Source of the DNA: Thiobacillus denitrificans
Lineage (GTDB): Bacteria > Pseudomonadota > Gammaproteobacteria > Burkholderiales > Thiobacillaceae
Direction of reading: 5' to 3'
Assembly (NCBI GenBank): GCA_002424845.1
Contig: DILD01000011.1
Location: 15,734 to 62,922, forward strand
Length of the DNA: 47,189 bases
Below, piece after piece: positions 37,305 to 44,448 of this stretch. The notes below the pieces were generated by a model. The model had not been told where the DNA came from, ran no database searches, and was given only the letters and a program-made list of their open reading frames with translations. The position numbers and the translations under genes were made by a program. Numbering within the stretch: the stretch's first letter is position 1; each line of letters begins with the position of its first letter.

Positions 37305-37919
37305 CTACTTGCGCTCCGAATAGGTTGGCAGCGTGATGCGGAATGCCATCGCCAGCAGCCTGACGCCCAGCACGCTCGCCATCCCCGACCACGCCGCAAT
37401 CACAGGCGAAACGCCAATCGCCTGCAAGCCCACCAGCATCAGAGCCCCCGCCCAGGCTGCCGAGGCATACAGTTCGCCGCGCACGAATACCAACGGCACT
37501 TCGTTGCACAGCACATCGCGCAACACACCGCCGACCACGCCGGTGATCACGCCCAGCAGGCTGGCCACCAGCCAGGGCGCGTCCCTCTCCAGCGCGATCT
37601 GGGTGCCGACGACGGTGAACAGGGCCAGGCCGAGCGCATCGGGTATCAGGAACAGGCGCGGCGGCAGGCGCAGGCCACGCACCACGAAGAAGATGACCAG
37701 CGTAGTCGCCAGGGCGACAATCAGGTAAACCTGATCGCTGATCCAGAACACCGGACGCTGCAGCAGAACATCGCGCACCGTACCGCCGCCCAGTGCAGTG
37801 GCGGCGCCCACCATCATCACACCGATCAGGTCCATGTTCTTGCGGCCGGCGTCGAGCACACCGGTCAGCGCGTTCACCGCGACGGCCGACATGCCGGCCC
37901 AGTACAACAGGTTTTCCAT
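37305..37919 (-). CDS. TRIC-type cation channel / UPF0126 (YicG-like) membrane protein
   Basis: This integral membrane protein is about 204 residues from ATG 37919 (MENLLYWAGMSAVAVNALTGVLDAG); an ATG six codons upstream (37937) is also possible, and neither has a clear ribosome site. It has seven helices arranged as two repeats, each with the conserved glycine-rich kink: GVMMVGAATALGGGTVRDVLLQRPVFW and LLGVITGVVGGVLRDVLCNEVPLVF. Bacterial TRIC homologues conduct K+ or other monovalent cations; the ligand specificity of this one is not known. Confidence 0.9.
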   Translation of the reverse strand: MENLLYWAGMSAVAVNALTGVLDAGRKNMDLIGVMMVGAATALGGGTVRDVLLQRPVFWISDQVYLIVALATTLVIFFVVRGLRLPPRLFLIPDALGLALFTVVGTQIALERDAPWLVASLLGVITGVVGGVLRDVLCNEVPLVFVRGELYASAAWAGALMLVGLQAIGVSPVIAAWSGMASVLGVRLLAMAFRITLPTYSERK

Positions 37920-37987
37920 TTCGGACGGCCCATTCAAATTGACGCGAAAGTATCTCAGGAATCACTTGCGCAGGCACCGTTGCCACC

Positions 37988-38020
37988 GCATCGCGACCGC
38001 ATCGCGACCGCCTGGCGACA
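37988..38020. repeat. Three 11-bp direct repeats in a divergent intergenic region
   Basis: GCATCGCGACC occurs twice in tandem (37988-37998 and 37999-38009) and a degenerate third copy GCCTGGCGACA follows (38010-38020). The 11-bp period places the units on one face of the helix. They lie between the TRIC-like gene and the CDF gene, about 25 bp before a TACAAT (38045-38050) that may be the CDF -10 box. Confidence 0.5.
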
Positions 38021-38078
38021 CGGGCGAATACGTGGGCGCCGCGATACAATCGATTCAACGTCCCGACCCAGACATCGA

Positions 38079-38987
38079 ATGCTGCCTGCCTCCCTCAAAC
38101 GCTATGCCTGGCTCTCCATCGCCGCGGCGCTCGCTACCATCCTGCTCAAGGGCTGGGCCTGGTGGCTCACCGGCTCGGTCGGCCTGCTGTCGGACGCGCT
38201 CGAATCCTTCGTCAATCTGGCGGGAGCCATGATGGCGCTGGCCATGCTGTCATTGGCAACCATGCCGGCCGACGACAACCATGCGCACGGACACGGCAAG
38301 GCAGAGTACTTCTCCAGCGCGTTCGAAGGCTTTCTCATCCTCGTCGCGGCCATTGCCATCGGCTATGCCGCGATCGAGCGCCTGCTCAACCCGCAACCGC
38401 TCGAGGCGGTGGGCATCGGCCTGGCAGTGTCGGTGTTAGCCTCGATCATCAACCTGGCCACCTCGCGCATCCTCATGGGGGTCGGCAGGAAATACAAATC
38501 CATCACGCTGGAAGCCGATGCCCGCCATCTGCTCACCGACGTCTGGACCTCCGCCGGCGTCATCCTTGGCGTCGGGCTGGTGTGGCTGACCGGCTGGCTC
38601 TGGCTCGATCCGGTGATCGCCCTCCTGGTGGCGCTGAACATCGTGTGGACCGGCTGGCGTCTGCTGCAACGCTCGGCTGCAGGCTTGATGGATGTATCCA
38701 TCCCGGAAGAAGACCTGAGGGCAATCGAAGGCGTGCTGGAAGCCTACCGCCGCCAGGGTATCGACTTCCATGCCCTGCGCACGCGCCAGGCCGGCTCCCG
38801 CGCCTTCGTCACCCTGCACGTGCTGGTACCGGGTGCATGGACCGTCAAGCAAGGGCACGACTGGTCGGAGCGCATCGAGGCCGACATCCGCCGGATCGTC
38901 GTCAATGCCCATCTCACCACGCACCTGGAGCCGATCGAGGATCCGCTGTCGCTGGCGGATCAGGACCTGGACCGCCCAGCCGATTAA
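38079..38987 (+). CDS. Cation diffusion facilitator family transporter
   Basis: CDF proteins export divalent metal ions by proton antiport from the cytoplasm. It has 302 residues from ATG 38079: six helices, then a cytoplasmic C-terminal domain from about residue 205. The first helix pair has TGSVGLLSDALESFVNLAGA; TM5 has HLLTDVWTSAG (H150, D154). By eye, the TM2 metal positions that are Asp-Asp in YiiP appear as Glu-Asn (E42, N46) here, so the metal cannot be predicted. A His-rich loop, DDNHAHGHGKAEYF, connects TM2 and TM3. Its stop interlocks with that of the convergent DUF2784 gene. Confidence 0.93.
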   Translation: MLPASLKRYAWLSIAAALATILLKGWAWWLTGSVGLLSDALESFVNLAGAMMALAMLSLATMPADDNHAHGHGKAEYFSSAFEGFLILVAAIAIGYAAIERLLNPQPLEAVGIGLAVSVLASIINLATSRILMGVGRKYKSITLEADARHLLTDVWTSAGVILGVGLVWLTGWLWLDPVIALLVALNIVWTGWRLLQRSAAGLMDVSIPEEDLRAIEGVLEAYRRQGIDFHALRTRQAGSRAFVTLHVLVPGAWTVKQGHDWSERIEADIRRIVVNAHLTTHLEPIEDPLSLADQDLDRPAD

Positions 38988-39361
38988 ATCGCGCGCTTTG
39001 CCTTACGTCGCCAGGACCGGTAAGCCAGCGTGTACGCGAGCAGATTCACGGCCACGACCACGCCGCCCAGCCCCTGCTGCACCAGCAGGGTCAGATGCTC
39101 GGGATACAGGATCGGCAGCAGGTAATGCTCGACAAAACCGCCGCTGTATATGCCTTCTCCCCCCAGGGCACGCAGGCGGTTTTCAAGCGGCGTCAGCGGG
39201 CAGATTGCGCCAGTGAATTCGATGGCTGCGCCCCATGCGGCGGCCGGCAGATGCAGCCAGGCCAGCTTGGGCCAGCGCACCAGCAGAAATCCGCCAGCCA
39301 TGACGAAAGCGACGAACAGCAGGTGCGCCAGCACCAGCAGGTCAGCAAGCAGGAGGCTCAC
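38984..39361 (-). CDS. DUF2784 family membrane protein
   Basis: This is a 125-residue protein with about four helices. The N-terminal LLADLLVLAHLLFVAFVMAGGFLLVRWPKLAWLHLPAAAWGAAIEFTGAICPLTPLENRLR, followed by GGFVEHYLLPILYPE, is the DUF2784 signature, including the conserved CPLTPLEN turn. No function has been established. It shares the bases TTAA (38984-38987) with the stop of the convergent CDF gene and is 12 bp after the pirin gene, so probably cotranscribed with it. Confidence 0.9.
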   Translation of the reverse strand: MSLLLADLLVLAHLLFVAFVMAGGFLLVRWPKLAWLHLPAAAWGAAIEFTGAICPLTPLENRLRALGGEGIYSGGFVEHYLLPILYPEHLTLLVQQGLGGVVVAVNLLAYTLAYRSWRRKAKRAI

Positions 39362-39373
39362 GCTGACGGGCTG

Positions 39374-40231
39374 TTAATGTCCCGTCAGCGCCGCCCGGGC
39401 CCGCACCAGCCGGCCATCGCGATAGTCGGCGAAGGCCTGCTCGATCTCCTCGCGAGTATTCATGACGAAGGGGCCATACTGCACCACCGGCTCGCCGAGC
39501 GGGCGGCCCGCCACCAGAATGAAGCGGGCGCCTGTTTCACCTGCGATGACCTCCACCGCGTCACCCTCTCCCAACACTGCCAGGGTATGCATCGCCAGCG
39601 CTTCGCCGGCCAGGCGAGCACTGCCCTCGAACACGTAGACGAAGGCATTGCGCGCCGCCTCCAGAGGAAGGCTGAAGCGCGCATCGGCCGCAAGGCTGAC
39701 GTCCAGGTAGAGCACGTCGGTGGCCGGGTCGTCGATGACCCCGCGTGTGCCGTCGAATTCGCCCGCCAGCACCCGCACCCTGCCCTGCCCCAGTTCCACT
39801 TCAGGAATGGCTGTTGAAGAGAACTCCTGATAAGCCGGATCGGACAGCTTTTCGCTGGCCGGCAGGTTGATCCACAGCTGGAAGCCGCGCATCAGGCCGT
39901 TGCTCTGCTGCGGCATTTCGGAATGGATGACGCCGCTGGCCGCCTTCATCCACTGCACCCCGCCGGCCTTGAGGTCGCCGCGGTTGCCCATGCTGTCGCG
40001 GTGCTCCATATGGCCGTCGAGCATGTAGGTGAAGGTGATGAAACCGCGATGCGGGTGGTCCGGAAAACCGGCGATGTACTCGTCGGGATCGTCGCTGCCG
40101 AAGTGGTCCAGCATCAGGAAGGGGTCCAGGTTCTTCAACGCCGGCGTGCCGATGCTGCGGTGGACGGTGACGCCTGCCCCTTCGGTCACCTCGAAGGCGG
40201 GCACCAGTTGGCGAATGCAGCGCGTATTCAT
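39374..40231 (-). CDS. Pirin family protein
   Basis: Pirins are bicupin proteins that bind iron; some are quercetinases, others act as redox-responsive cofactors. The start ATG 40231 has a CGGAG site and gives 285 residues; further ATGs upstream at 40258 and 40267 are less favoured. The metal site is in FPDHPHRGFITFTYMLDGHMEHRDSMGNRG, with the HxH pair near residue 60. GGVQWMKAASGVIHSEMP and the C-terminal FVMNTREEIEQAFADYRDGRL are also typical. The substrate is unknown. Confidence 0.93.
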   Translation of the reverse strand: MNTRCIRQLVPAFEVTEGAGVTVHRSIGTPALKNLDPFLMLDHFGSDDPDEYIAGFPDHPHRGFITFTYMLDGHMEHRDSMGNRGDLKAGGVQWMKAASGVIHSEMPQQSNGLMRGFQLWINLPASEKLSDPAYQEFSSTAIPEVELGQGRVRVLAGEFDGTRGVIDDPATDVLYLDVSLAADARFSLPLEAARNAFVYVFEGSARLAGEALAMHTLAVLGEGDAVEVIAGETGARFILVAGRPLGEPVVQYGPFVMNTREEIEQAFADYRDGRLVRARAALTGH

Positions 40232-40274
40232 GCTCGGCTCCGTGGTGTGTATGCGCATGATAGTCAACCGTGAC

Positions 40275-41486
40275 TCACCCGTCGCGATAGATGAAATCCC
40301 GCTTGAATGAATAGTTCAGCTGGTTGCCATCGACAGCTTTGCCCGCCAGCACCTGCCACAGTTCCATCCAGCCGTGGTCGAAGGCATGGGCGGATCCCGC
40401 CATGTAGATGCGCCAGATGCGATACTTCTGTTCGCCAATCAGGCGGCGCGCCTCCTCAGCGTTCGCCTCCAGCCGGGCCACCCAGTGCCATAGGGTTTTA
40501 CCGTAATGAGGACGCAGGTTTTCGGCATCGAGGCATTCGAGGCCGCTGCCTGCGGCGGCGCGCAACACATCGGAGGCATGCACCAGTTCACCGCCCGGAA
40601 ACACATAATCCTCGATGAACTCGGAGATGCCGCTGCCGAGGCCGCCGGCCTCCGGCTCGGACGTGGTGATGCCATGGTTGAGCACCAGCCCGCCCGGCTT
40701 CAGCAGCGCATGGATCTTGTCAAAATAGGTTTGCAGATTGGCGCGCCCCACATGCTCGAACATGCCGACGCTGGCGATCTTGTCATAGCCCCCATGCTCG
40801 GGTACGTCGCGGTAATCCATCCGGCGCACCTCGACCCGGCCGGCGAGGCCGCGCGACTCGATCTGCTGGCTGACATAGGCATGCTGGTCGTCCGACAGAG
40901 TGATCCCAACTGCGCACACGCCGTAGGTTTCCGCCGCGTGCAGGATCAGCCCGCCCCAGCCGCAGCCGATGTCGAGAAACTGCTCGTCGGGCTTGAGGTC
41001 GAGCTTGCGGCAGATATGGTCGAGCTTGGCTTCCTGCGCCTGATCGAGGCTCATGTCAGACGTCTTGAAATAGGCACAGGAATAGACCCGTCTGGTATCC
41101 AGCCACAGGCCGTAAAAATCGTTTGAAACGTCGTAGTGATACTGGATGTTGCGGCGATCCTTGCTGCGTGTATGACGCCACCATTTCCAGCCGTCCGAGC
41201 CGGATTTCGCTGTGCAGTCGCCTGCATTGCACAGATGGTCGCCGAGCGCGAGGATGTCGCGCGCATTGCCTTCCAGATCGAGATGGCCCTCGACATACGC
41301 ACGCGCCAGCGTGCCCAGGCTAGGATCGGCCATCGCCTTGAGACTACCCGGCTGGTGCAAGCGAACCCGAACCGAAGCCCCATCCACGACGCCAACCTGC
41401 TCGCCGTTCCACAACTCGACCACGAACGGCAAGCCGGATGCCTCCACCCGACGCCGTACCTGATGAAGCAGCAGTTGATCCAGCAT
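40275..41486 (-). CDS. cfa: Cyclopropane-fatty-acyl-phospholipid synthase
   Basis: CFA synthase transfers a methylene from SAM to unsaturated phospholipid acyl chains, adapting the membrane to stress. It has 403 residues. The SAM site is FLDIGCGWGGLILHAAETYG; HYDVSNDFYGLWLD, YSCAYF and KIASVGMFEHVG are characteristic, as is the C-terminal region with FVSTEDYVF-like FIEDYVFPGGELVHASDVLRAA. The N-terminal lipid-binding domain (about 1-100) is present. The start ATG 41486 has a strong GAGGAGGG site. Confidence 0.95.
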   Translation of the reverse strand: MLDQLLLHQVRRRVEASGLPFVVELWNGEQVGVVDGASVRVRLHQPGSLKAMADPSLGTLARAYVEGHLDLEGNARDILALGDHLCNAGDCTAKSGSDGWKWWRHTRSKDRRNIQYHYDVSNDFYGLWLDTRRVYSCAYFKTSDMSLDQAQEAKLDHICRKLDLKPDEQFLDIGCGWGGLILHAAETYGVCAVGITLSDDQHAYVSQQIESRGLAGRVEVRRMDYRDVPEHGGYDKIASVGMFEHVGRANLQTYFDKIHALLKPGGLVLNHGITTSEPEAGGLGSGISEFIEDYVFPGGELVHASDVLRAAAGSGLECLDAENLRPHYGKTLWHWVARLEANAEEARRLIGEQKYRIWRIYMAGSAHAFDHGWMELWQVLAGKAVDGNQLNYSFKRDFIYRDG

Positions 41487-41509
41487 TGCGCCCTCCTCAA
41501 AAGGGGCGG

Positions 41510-41535
41510 CATGCTATTGCGATGAAGGACCGCCC
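41510..41535 (-). terminator. Possible weak terminator after the DUF3501 gene
   Basis: GGGCGG / CCGCCC (6-bp stem, 41514-41519 with 41530-41535) closes a 10-nt loop and is followed on the minus strand by CTTTTG. It sits just before the cfa ribosome site, so it may end the rubrerythrin-cluster transcript partly. Confidence 0.35.
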
Positions 41536-41545
41536 GAGTTTGACT

Positions 41546-42130
41546 TTAGGACAAATCCAGCACCAGTGCAGCGCGGATGTTCTCTGCCAGGGTCATGGGT
41601 TCCACCCGGTAAGCCTCCAGATCGATGCCCATGCGAATCGGGCCGCCGGCCTTGGCAGCCGCAATCGAAGTCGCATCGAGCTCGAAACGCAGGAAGTGCA
41701 CCGACGAAGTTTTTTCCTCGGTCTCGCGTTCCAGGTCCTCGTCCGCGATGGCGTGGACACGCGGCTGCTCGGCCACCTGCACCCACACCCGATCCTCGAT
41801 CCCCTTCAGATTCGCCAGCGCAACCTTGCGCTCGTCCGGGTCGGAATACTGGATCATCATGGTCGCCTTCCAGTTGGTGCCGTCCGGCACCAGCGGGTTG
41901 TAGGCGTCGAGCTCGTCCTGGATGCCGGAATCCTCGAACGTGCGCTCGGCGCGCAGCATTTCCTGGATCTGGTAGCGCATGGTCTTCTCGTCTTCGAAAA
42001 TCAGCGTGACGTGGTCGCCCAGTTCGACCATGCGGTTCTTTTTGTGCGCCATGATTTCGGCGCGCATTTCGGAGCGCACCTTGGCGTAGCCCTCCAGGGT
42101 CATCAGGCTGTCACGGGTAATATGCGGCAC
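41546..42130 (-). CDS. DUF3501 family protein
   Basis: This is a 194-residue soluble protein starting with GTG 42130 behind an AAGGAG site. It has the DUF3501 pattern: ITRDSLMTLEGYAKVRSEMRAEIMAHKKNRMVELGDHVTLIFEDEKTMRYQIQEMLRAERTF, then a middle ELDAYNPLVPDGTNWKATMMIQY and the C-terminal HFLRFELD. No cofactor motif is visible. DUF3501 genes typically lie beside a rubrerythrin and an Fe-S oxidoreductase, as here, pointing to a shared but undetermined role. Confidence 0.92.
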   Translation of the reverse strand: MPHITRDSLMTLEGYAKVRSEMRAEIMAHKKNRMVELGDHVTLIFEDEKTMRYQIQEMLRAERTFEDSGIQDELDAYNPLVPDGTNWKATMMIQYSDPDERKVALANLKGIEDRVWVQVAEQPRVHAIADEDLERETEEKTSSVHFLRFELDATSIAAAKAGGPIRMGIDLEAYRVEPMTLAENIRAALVLDLS

Positions 42131-42148
42131 GTTTCTTTCTCCTTGCTA

Positions 42149-42168
42149 AGGGCGTGTTAACACGCCCT
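42149..42168. repeat. Perfect 20-bp palindrome between the Fe-S oxidoreductase and DUF3501 genes
   Basis: AGGGCGTGTTAACACGCCCT fills most of the 42-bp gap. As RNA it folds into an 8-bp stem with a UUAA loop directly before the DUF3501 ribosome site. It could be an operator, an mRNA processing or stabilising structure, or a translational control element. Confidence 0.6.
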
Positions 42169-42172
42169 GAAT

Positions 42173-43504
42173 TCATTCCAGGCCATAAGCGATGCGCAAC
42201 AGCGTGATCGGATGCTGCTTCTGCGCGGTGGCGGCTTCGCCCATGCCCTGCAGGATGTGACGCGCGGCAATCGCGCAGTCGGAGCTCACATAATCCGGCT
42301 GCGGCTCGGCCATCTGGCGGAACACCGGCTTGCCGATCTTCATCGACTTGTCGAAGAACTCGCTCTTCACGCCCCAGGTGCCGTCGTGGCCGGAACAACG
42401 CTCGACCATGGTCACCTCGGCACCCGCCAGTTGCAGCGCGTCGCGCGTCTTGTTGCCGATGTTCTGCACGCGCTGGTGACAGGGCACATGGTAGGCAACC
42501 TTGCCCAGCGAGCGATTGAAATCGGTCTTCAGCAGGCCGTCTGCGTTGCGCGCCATCAGATATTCGAACGGGTCCCACATCGCCTCCTTCACCGCCTGCA
42601 CGTCGGCATCGTCGGGGAACATCAGCGGCAGCTCCTGCTTGTACATCAGCGTGCAGGAAGGCACCGGCGTCAGGATCGCGTAGCCTTCGCGCGCCAGCTT
42701 CGCCAGATGCGGGATATTGATTTCCTTGAGACGCTGCACAGCATCGAGGTCGCCCAGTTCCAGCTTGGGCATACCGCAGCAGGCTTCCTTCTCCACCAGC
42801 ACGGACGGAATCTCGTTGTGCGCCAGCAGCTTCAGCAAGTCATGGCCGATGCCGGGCTCGTTGTAATTCACGTAGCAGGTCGAATAGATCGCCGCCTTGC
42901 CGGGCGTCTTGTCGCCGTCCTTCACCGCGAAATCGCTGCGCGGCTTCGCGGTGGAACGGAATTTCGCGCTGTCGTATTCGGGCAGCTTGCGATCGGGATG
43001 AATGTGCAGCACACCATCCACCAGCTTGCGGATCGGCTGGCTCTTCAGGCTGGCATTGACCACCTGCACCACCACCGGAATCGAGGCGAGCGTGCCCATC
43101 GCGTCGGTGCTGGACAAGAGCTTGTCACGGAAGCTCGTCCCGCCCTTCTTGAATTTGACCGCCTTGGCGCGCAGCATGACGTGCGGAAAATCGAGATTCC
43201 ACGGATGCGGCGGCACGTAGGGGCATTTGGTCATGTAGCAGAGATCGCACAGATAGCACTCGTCGACCACCTTCATGTAGTCGGCCTTGGCCACGCCATC
43301 CACCTCCATCGTCGAGGATTCGTCCACCAGGTCGAACAGGGTCGGAAACGCGGTGCACAGCGACACGCAACGGCGGCAACCGTGACAGGCATCAAAAACA
43401 CGCTCCAACTCATGGTTGAGTTTGTCTTCGTTGTAGAAATCCGGGTTTTTCCAGTCGAGCGGATGACGGGTGGGCGCTTCGAGGTTGCCTTCACGGGTGC
43501 TCAT
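42173..43504 (-). CDS. GlpC/HdrD-like Fe-S oxidoreductase (two [4Fe-4S], CCG domains)
   Basis: The 443-residue protein has two ferredoxin-type motifs, CHGCRRCVSLC (about residues 39-49) and CYLCDLCYMTKC (near 85), followed by two cysteine-rich CCG-type domains. The first has STCYVNYNEPGIG...EKEACCGMPKLELG; the second has YHVPCHQRVQNIG...VERCSGHDGTWGVK, where the usual CCG reads CSG. This resembles GlpC and the HdrD/heterodisulfide-reductase subunits, which pass electrons to or from quinones or disulfides. No flavin subunit is adjacent. It lies between rubrerythrin and DUF3501, with an AAGGA site before the ATG. The partner and substrate are unknown. Confidence 0.9.
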   Translation of the reverse strand: MSTREGNLEAPTRHPLDWKNPDFYNEDKLNHELERVFDACHGCRRCVSLCTAFPTLFDLVDESSTMEVDGVAKADYMKVVDECYLCDLCYMTKCPYVPPHPWNLDFPHVMLRAKAVKFKKGGTSFRDKLLSSTDAMGTLASIPVVVQVVNASLKSQPIRKLVDGVLHIHPDRKLPEYDSAKFRSTAKPRSDFAVKDGDKTPGKAAIYSTCYVNYNEPGIGHDLLKLLAHNEIPSVLVEKEACCGMPKLELGDLDAVQRLKEINIPHLAKLAREGYAILTPVPSCTLMYKQELPLMFPDDADVQAVKEAMWDPFEYLMARNADGLLKTDFNRSLGKVAYHVPCHQRVQNIGNKTRDALQLAGAEVTMVERCSGHDGTWGVKSEFFDKSMKIGKPVFRQMAEPQPDYVSSDCAIAARHILQGMGEAATAQKQHPITLLRIAYGLE

Positions 43505-43542
43505 GGCGATCCTTGTTGTGAACTTATGAAAACCGAAAAAAA

Positions 43543-43660
43543 TTTATCCGCGAAGGACGCGAAGGAACGCGAAAAAATCAAAAGCAAGAGAGACGAAAGT
43601 TGATCGATCGCCACTTGTCTTGTTTTTGCTTCGCGTCCCTTCGCGTCCTTCGCGGATAAA
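43543..43660. repeat. 31-bp inverted repeat (1 mismatch) flanking 56 bp
   Basis: The left arm is 43543-43573 and the right arm 43630-43660. Both start from TTTATCCGCGAAGGACGCGA and differ at one position; the arm itself is internally repetitive (CGCGAAGGA units). The 56-bp centre encodes nothing evident. It sits between rubrerythrin and the Fe-S oxidoreductase gene. It may be a small non-autonomous mobile element or a dispersed repeat family. Confidence 0.85.
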
Positions 43661-43665
43661 GCTTT

Positions 43666-43690
43666 AAAAAGGGCGGGCACAGGCCCGCCC
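43666..43690 (-). terminator. Rho-independent terminator of the rubrerythrin gene
   Basis: A perfect 8-bp stem GGGCGGGC / GCCCGCCC (43671-43690) with a 4-nt loop is followed on the minus strand by TTTTT. It lies 13 bp past the rubrerythrin stop, so most transcripts should end before the Fe-S oxidoreductase gene. Confidence 0.88.
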
Positions 43691-43703
43691 AGTACCAGGG
43701 CAA

Positions 43704-44123
43704 TTAAGCGCCCAGCGTGTCCAGCGTCTTCTGGAACTTGTTGGCGTGCGAACGCTCGGCCTTGGCCAGCGTTTCGAACCAGTCGGCGATTTCGTCGAAG
43801 CCTTCCGTACGCGCATCCTTGGCCATGCCCGGGTACATGTCGGTGTACTCGTGGGTTTCGCCGGCGATGGCGGTCTTCAGGTTGTCGGCGGTGGGGCCGA
43901 AGGTCATGCCGGTGGCGGGATCGCCGCACTTTTCCAGATACTCCAGGTGGCCGTGCGCATGGCCGGTTTCGCCTTCGGCGGTGGAGCGGAACACGGCAGC
44001 CACATCGTTGTAGCCTTCCACGTCAGCTTTTGCTGCGAAGTAGAGGTAACGACGGTTGGCCTGCGATTCGCCGGCAAAGGCATCCTTCAGATGTTGTTCG
44101 GTTTTCGAACCTTTGAGTTGCAT
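43704..44123 (-). CDS. Rubrerythrin (di-iron, without rubredoxin domain)
   Basis: Rubrerythrins reduce hydrogen peroxide at a di-iron centre. The 139-residue protein has only the four-helix bundle. Ligand motifs are AFAGESQANRRYLYF, STAEGETGHAHGHLEYLEK, IAGETHEYTDMYPGMA and LAKAERSHANKFQ. The usual C-terminal rubredoxin CxxC pairs are absent, so electrons must come from another protein. Start ATG 44123 with AAGGAG 8 bp upstream. It heads the Fe-S oxidoreductase/DUF3501 set, although a strong terminator separates it from the second gene. Confidence 0.93.
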   Translation of the reverse strand: MQLKGSKTEQHLKDAFAGESQANRRYLYFAAKADVEGYNDVAAVFRSTAEGETGHAHGHLEYLEKCGDPATGMTFGPTADNLKTAIAGETHEYTDMYPGMAKDARTEGFDEIADWFETLAKAERSHANKFQKTLDTLGA

Positions 44124-44236
44124 AACCTGATCTCCTTGATTTACGTGGACATGCTTTGCAGCACTTGATGCTCCATCCCTGCCAGACCTGCAGTTCCTGC
44201 TTTATAGCAGGTGCGCCAGCGGATGAAATCCGGTTT

Positions 44237-44251
44237 TTAGACTTAGTCTAA
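44237..44251. promoter_or_regulatory. 7-1-7 palindromic operator candidate upstream of rubrerythrin
   Basis: TTAGACT-T-AGTCTAA is a perfect dyad about one turn downstream of the -10 box of the rubrerythrin promoter, where a repressor would block transcription. The 7-1-7 layout is that used by Fur/PerR-family regulators, although the bases differ from the Fur or PerR consensus. A related dyad overlaps the ftsH -10 box. Confidence 0.5.
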
Positions 44252-44264
44252 TACCTGAACGAAG

Positions 44265-44292
44265 ATTAAACCCGCTTGGATGACACTGTCAA
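44265..44292 (-). promoter_or_regulatory. Promoter of the rubrerythrin gene
   Basis: The minus strand has TTGACA (44287-44292), a 16-bp spacer and TTTAAT (44265-44270). The transcript would start near 44258 and have a leader of about 135 nt that includes the dyad at 44237-44251. Confidence 0.6.
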
Positions 44293-44448
44293 CCTGGCTT
44301 GGCAGCCGGCCCATTCGCCTGTCAATTTCGTGTGTGCGCCGGCCCTCAAGGGCCGGCAAACGCATCGTCGTAAACCTTGATGCGGTCATGGGCTTGACTC
44401 AACGAGACCGGGCTTGCGGGTAAACTCTGCCGCTCACGGAGAACCGCC

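Larger units (their letters stand above)
44124..44448. other. 325-bp divergent intergenic region between rubrerythrin and msrB
   Basis: It contains the rubrerythrin promoter (44265-44292), a 15-bp dyad (44237-44251), a perfect 8-bp GCCGGCCC/GGGCCGGC hairpin (44338-44357) without a T-tract, and the msrB ribosome site CGGAG. A TTGACT at about 44395 lies too far (21 bp) from a TAAACT to be a convincing msrB promoter. I see no gene in it. Confidence 0.7.

Noticed and set aside
42212..43603. A 463-codon plus-strand frame opposite the Fe-S oxidoreductase
   Set aside because: It runs antisense across an intact gene with eight cluster cysteines, has no motif of its own and ends inside the inverted repeat.
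43543..43660. CRISPR-like repeats in the CGCGAAGGA-containing element
   Set aside because: It has only two long arms in inverted orientation and one 56-bp centre; there are no regular spacers and no cas genes in the window.
43543..43660. The inverted repeat as the rubrerythrin terminator
   Set aside because: A separate, compact hairpin with a T-run (43666-43690) already fills that role, and the 56-bp loop of the inverted repeat is too long for an intrinsic terminator.
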